From Antedon mediterranea (taxonomy: Eukaryota; Echinodermata; Crinoidea; Comatulida; Antedonidae), in NCBI RefSeq assembly GCF_964355755.1, contig NC_092676.1:22490288-22554287 (forward strand): a DNA stretch of 64,000 nucleotides. Reading direction: 5' to 3'. The notes under the pieces were generated by a model, which saw only the letters and a program-made list of their open reading frames with translations, made no database searches and was not told the origin of the DNA. A program made the position numbers and the translations under genes. This document shows positions 61,338-64,000 of this stretch, in pieces. Each line of letters begins with the position of its first letter. The first letter of the stretch is position 1.

Positions 61338-64000
61338 CTAAAACAAATCATGCGTGAGAATGAACGCAAAAGAAAATGACAAAACAAAAATGATACAAAA
61401 TATGCAAATGATAAAAAAAACTTTTCAAATTATAGAATAAACAGCAAATTAAGAATATTAAAATGACAAATGATAGAAAGAAAAAGTACACAAAATATTT
61501 ATTAAAAAAGTATAAAAATGAAAATTATATTTTTGTGAATATGATAAATGAGTCAATTATCACACCTTGCATAAATAAAAGAGTGAAAAATCATTTTAAA
61601 AAAAAAGGTGTGGAAGGAGGGGCCTAGATGAATATTTGAAAACAGGATATGATGAGGCAGAGGAGATAAAAAGTAAGCAAGATTATTAAAAATATTTCTA
61701 TGAGGAGCCTGTGATGTGCTGTGATGCTAACAAAGAAAATGTCAAGCACAGCCAAAAGCGAAAGACCTTTGATAGACAATGATGGATGCAATGTCATAGT
61801 AGGATGAGAATTAGTGATATTTAACACAATGACATTTGTTAAATAATTAGAGGTGCAGACCTATACCACCTACTACAGGGGGATTATAGTGCTAAATATA
61901 ACAGTTTTGGAATATAAGATATTATATTATATTTATAAGGCAACCAATCTGAAGCAGTTAGTATTACATGATTATAAATATATTTATTAATAATACCTGT
62001 GCATTGCAAAAATTATCTAGACATTATATACAAATCCTTGAAGTACATGTATATTTATAGATTATAATATAATTATTAGGATCGGCAAGACGTCTGTGGT
62101 CATGGATTATCACAACACTGTGATGACTATAGTTCACTTTATCTTTACAAATTTTAAAATATTATGGCTTTATTGTCCAGACCTACAAGAAGAAAACTGG
62201 AAACCAACTCTAGAGAATTTAGTCAGCAAAAAGCGTAATCATCTTGGATATAATTCATTCATTTATAGGTATTTATTTTAGGTAGTTTTATTGATGTGGG
62301 AGGAAAAATTTAAAAACAATTAGTAGTAGACCTAGTAAATCCCACCATATATATATCAGTACTTAAAATTATATTATATAGCAATTAAAGGTGTAGCGCT
62401 ATTTTCAGGCTTGTTTCGATAACGGAACTGTGCCATTTAATTCTTTATAAAAATTTTCCCTTAAAGAATACAAGGCATCTGATTTGATTTTATGTATTTT
62501 GACACTATATAAATTTAACAACAGACAAAATGAAAAATGCAATCATTTTGTATGGTACCAGGGATAGCCCTCTAAATCTTCCGATGGGTCACATTCTATT
62601 AAAATGTAATTTTGTAGCAAATAATGTTATTAATAAAGCCAAATAAATACACCCACATAGAACTATATTAAAACGACAGAATAAAAAATGATGATGTATA
62701 TTAAAATTGACTTGTTATGATTTCACCACAGATAAAACAAATTAATTGTATTTGTCATCAATGAATAACACTTATCCTGAAAAATACAGAGTCACAGTAA
62801 ATTGGTATTAAATAGGTTAAAACCACACAAACTTCTGGGTAAACGAAAAGGAGTAATATCAAAAATCATGACAGGCGATATTATGAAAGACTTGCGATTG
62901 AGAGAGCAAAACTGGGCGACAAAATTAAGAAAGGCAGTTACGAGTGATGAATGATCCGCTAAGGAAATACTTAAAGTACGATATTAATTTGTTTCCTTCA
63001 ATGCAAGCTGATGAACTTTAAAAAAGCAAATGAATTAGTTATAAAGACGTATATTGGTAGATTAACATGTAACATTTACTTGGCAATGCTGTTACTATCA
63101 TTTTGGATTATCAACTGATACGGTCAATAAAACGAACAAGATCAAAAGTAATTAAGTAAATCATTTAGTAATTACTGTAGATATATGTTGGAAATAAACA
63201 TTATTATTTAATGCAAATTATCTGTTTTTATCTAGGAGAGACGATAGTTCATGGTTATTTATAATTAATATACCCTCACAAATGTAAATTCACAGCTACT
63301 TAATTACTGCAATATAGAAAAGAAAAAAAATATTACTGATCTTTTTCCAGATTTGTGGTTAGCTGATGGTCAAGTCATTGGAACATTCATTAATAGATTT
63401 CCAATATGCAATAAGCTTATTAATTAATTGATGCATTTAAATAAACATTTTGTAAATTTATACTGGTGATGAATAGGCCGACTCACAAGCTTGAGTTAAT
63501 TTGTTTTAAATACACTTTAATCAAATTAGAAAGTTCTACGAAAAAAGGTGGAAGAAATGACATAATTCCTCCTCATTCAACTTTCGTAATTAAGTTGTTA
63601 TTGTCTCTTAAATTGCATGTTGTATTAAAACGGCTATATTGCAACATTGAATGAAAAAGTTTTTCCTTTTAAATTTGCAAGAATTTAATGTGCTTGAGTT
63701 CACATATGGAACTCACCCCATACACTACTTATTGTGTCCAGAAATTCTGAAACTTTCAATGTTTTTTTATGACAAAAAAAGAATTTGAGACATTTGCCTC
63801 AAGAAAAGTCTTGGAAGAGAGAGATTTACTTTTTTATGTGAAATATTGGTTTTCTAGGACATTTAATAATTTGAAGAACACGTGCCAACCTTGGCAATTA
63901 ATACTTTTCCTTAATTTATCAATAATAATCAGCATTTCTGTTACTGAATAAAATTAAATTCATTTTCAAATTTGTTTAGTCATCTTTAATATACAACAGG
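61338..64000. other. Upstream part of a RhoGAP intron; no assigned exon
   Basis: AT-rich. The next upstream minus-strand exon of the RhoGAP gene must end in phase 1, and none was found here. A plus-strand exon-like stretch at 62180-62270 is discussed under findings. Other short frames lack support. Confidence 0.55.

Noticed and set aside
62817-62952. Plus-strand frame with REQNWATKLRKAV
   Set aside because: It looks somewhat coding, but has an in-frame stop, no clear splice sites and no firm homology.
63769-63951. Plus-strand frame with FNNLKNTCQPWQ
   Set aside because: A faint resemblance to p190 FF domain 3 was considered. It is too weak, and AT-rich DNA often yields such K/N/F/L-rich frames.

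Overview
This is a eukaryotic, AT-rich, intron-rich window with GT-AG introns. It carries three protein-coding genes, many short inverted-repeat transposons and several tandem arrays. Gene content (a phosphoethanolamine methyltransferase of the PMT-2 type, one p190-type RhoGAP standing for the vertebrate ARHGAP35/ARHGAP5 pair, and MFAP1), CR1/L2-like LINE tails and frequent TAGGCCTA words suggest a marine invertebrate, probably a deuterostome such as an echinoderm. The species assignment is inference and weak.

Layout. 1-8956 is a satellite block of about 184-bp monomers with higher-order structure; it reverses orientation near 1961. 9274-10245 holds a large fold-back element and a 96-bp hairpin array. 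10629-21117 (+) is a ten-exon methyltransferase gene (410 codons) with a CRE-bearing promoter and retroelement fragments in its first intron. 21118-24760 is repeat-rich intergenic DNA ending in a probable ZNF143-type promoter. 24761-30290 (+) is MFAP1, nine exons, 457 codons, complete. 31100-35371 is intergenic with MITEs. 35372-61337 (-) is the 3' part of the p190 RhoGAP gene, twelve exon positions; its N-terminal GTPase and FF-domain exons lie beyond the window. 61338-64000 has no convincing exon of that gene.

All exon chains were joined by hand from splice sites. Reading phase is preserved at every junction, which is the main support for the models. The three genes do not form a pathway: one makes phosphocholine, one is a spliceosome B-complex protein, one switches off Rho GTPases.

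The most interesting features are in the RhoGAP gene. It has two homologous, tandem, phase-identical last exons that would give two different C-terminal ends to the RhoGAP domain. It also has a likely internal first exon that splices in phase to give a short isoform without the GTPase and FF domains. Other notable items are MITE ends sitting 6-10 bp from two splice donors of the RhoGAP domain, tandem arrays built from palindromic units, and a methyltransferase intron bounded by a 17-bp near-direct repeat that may record how the intron arose.
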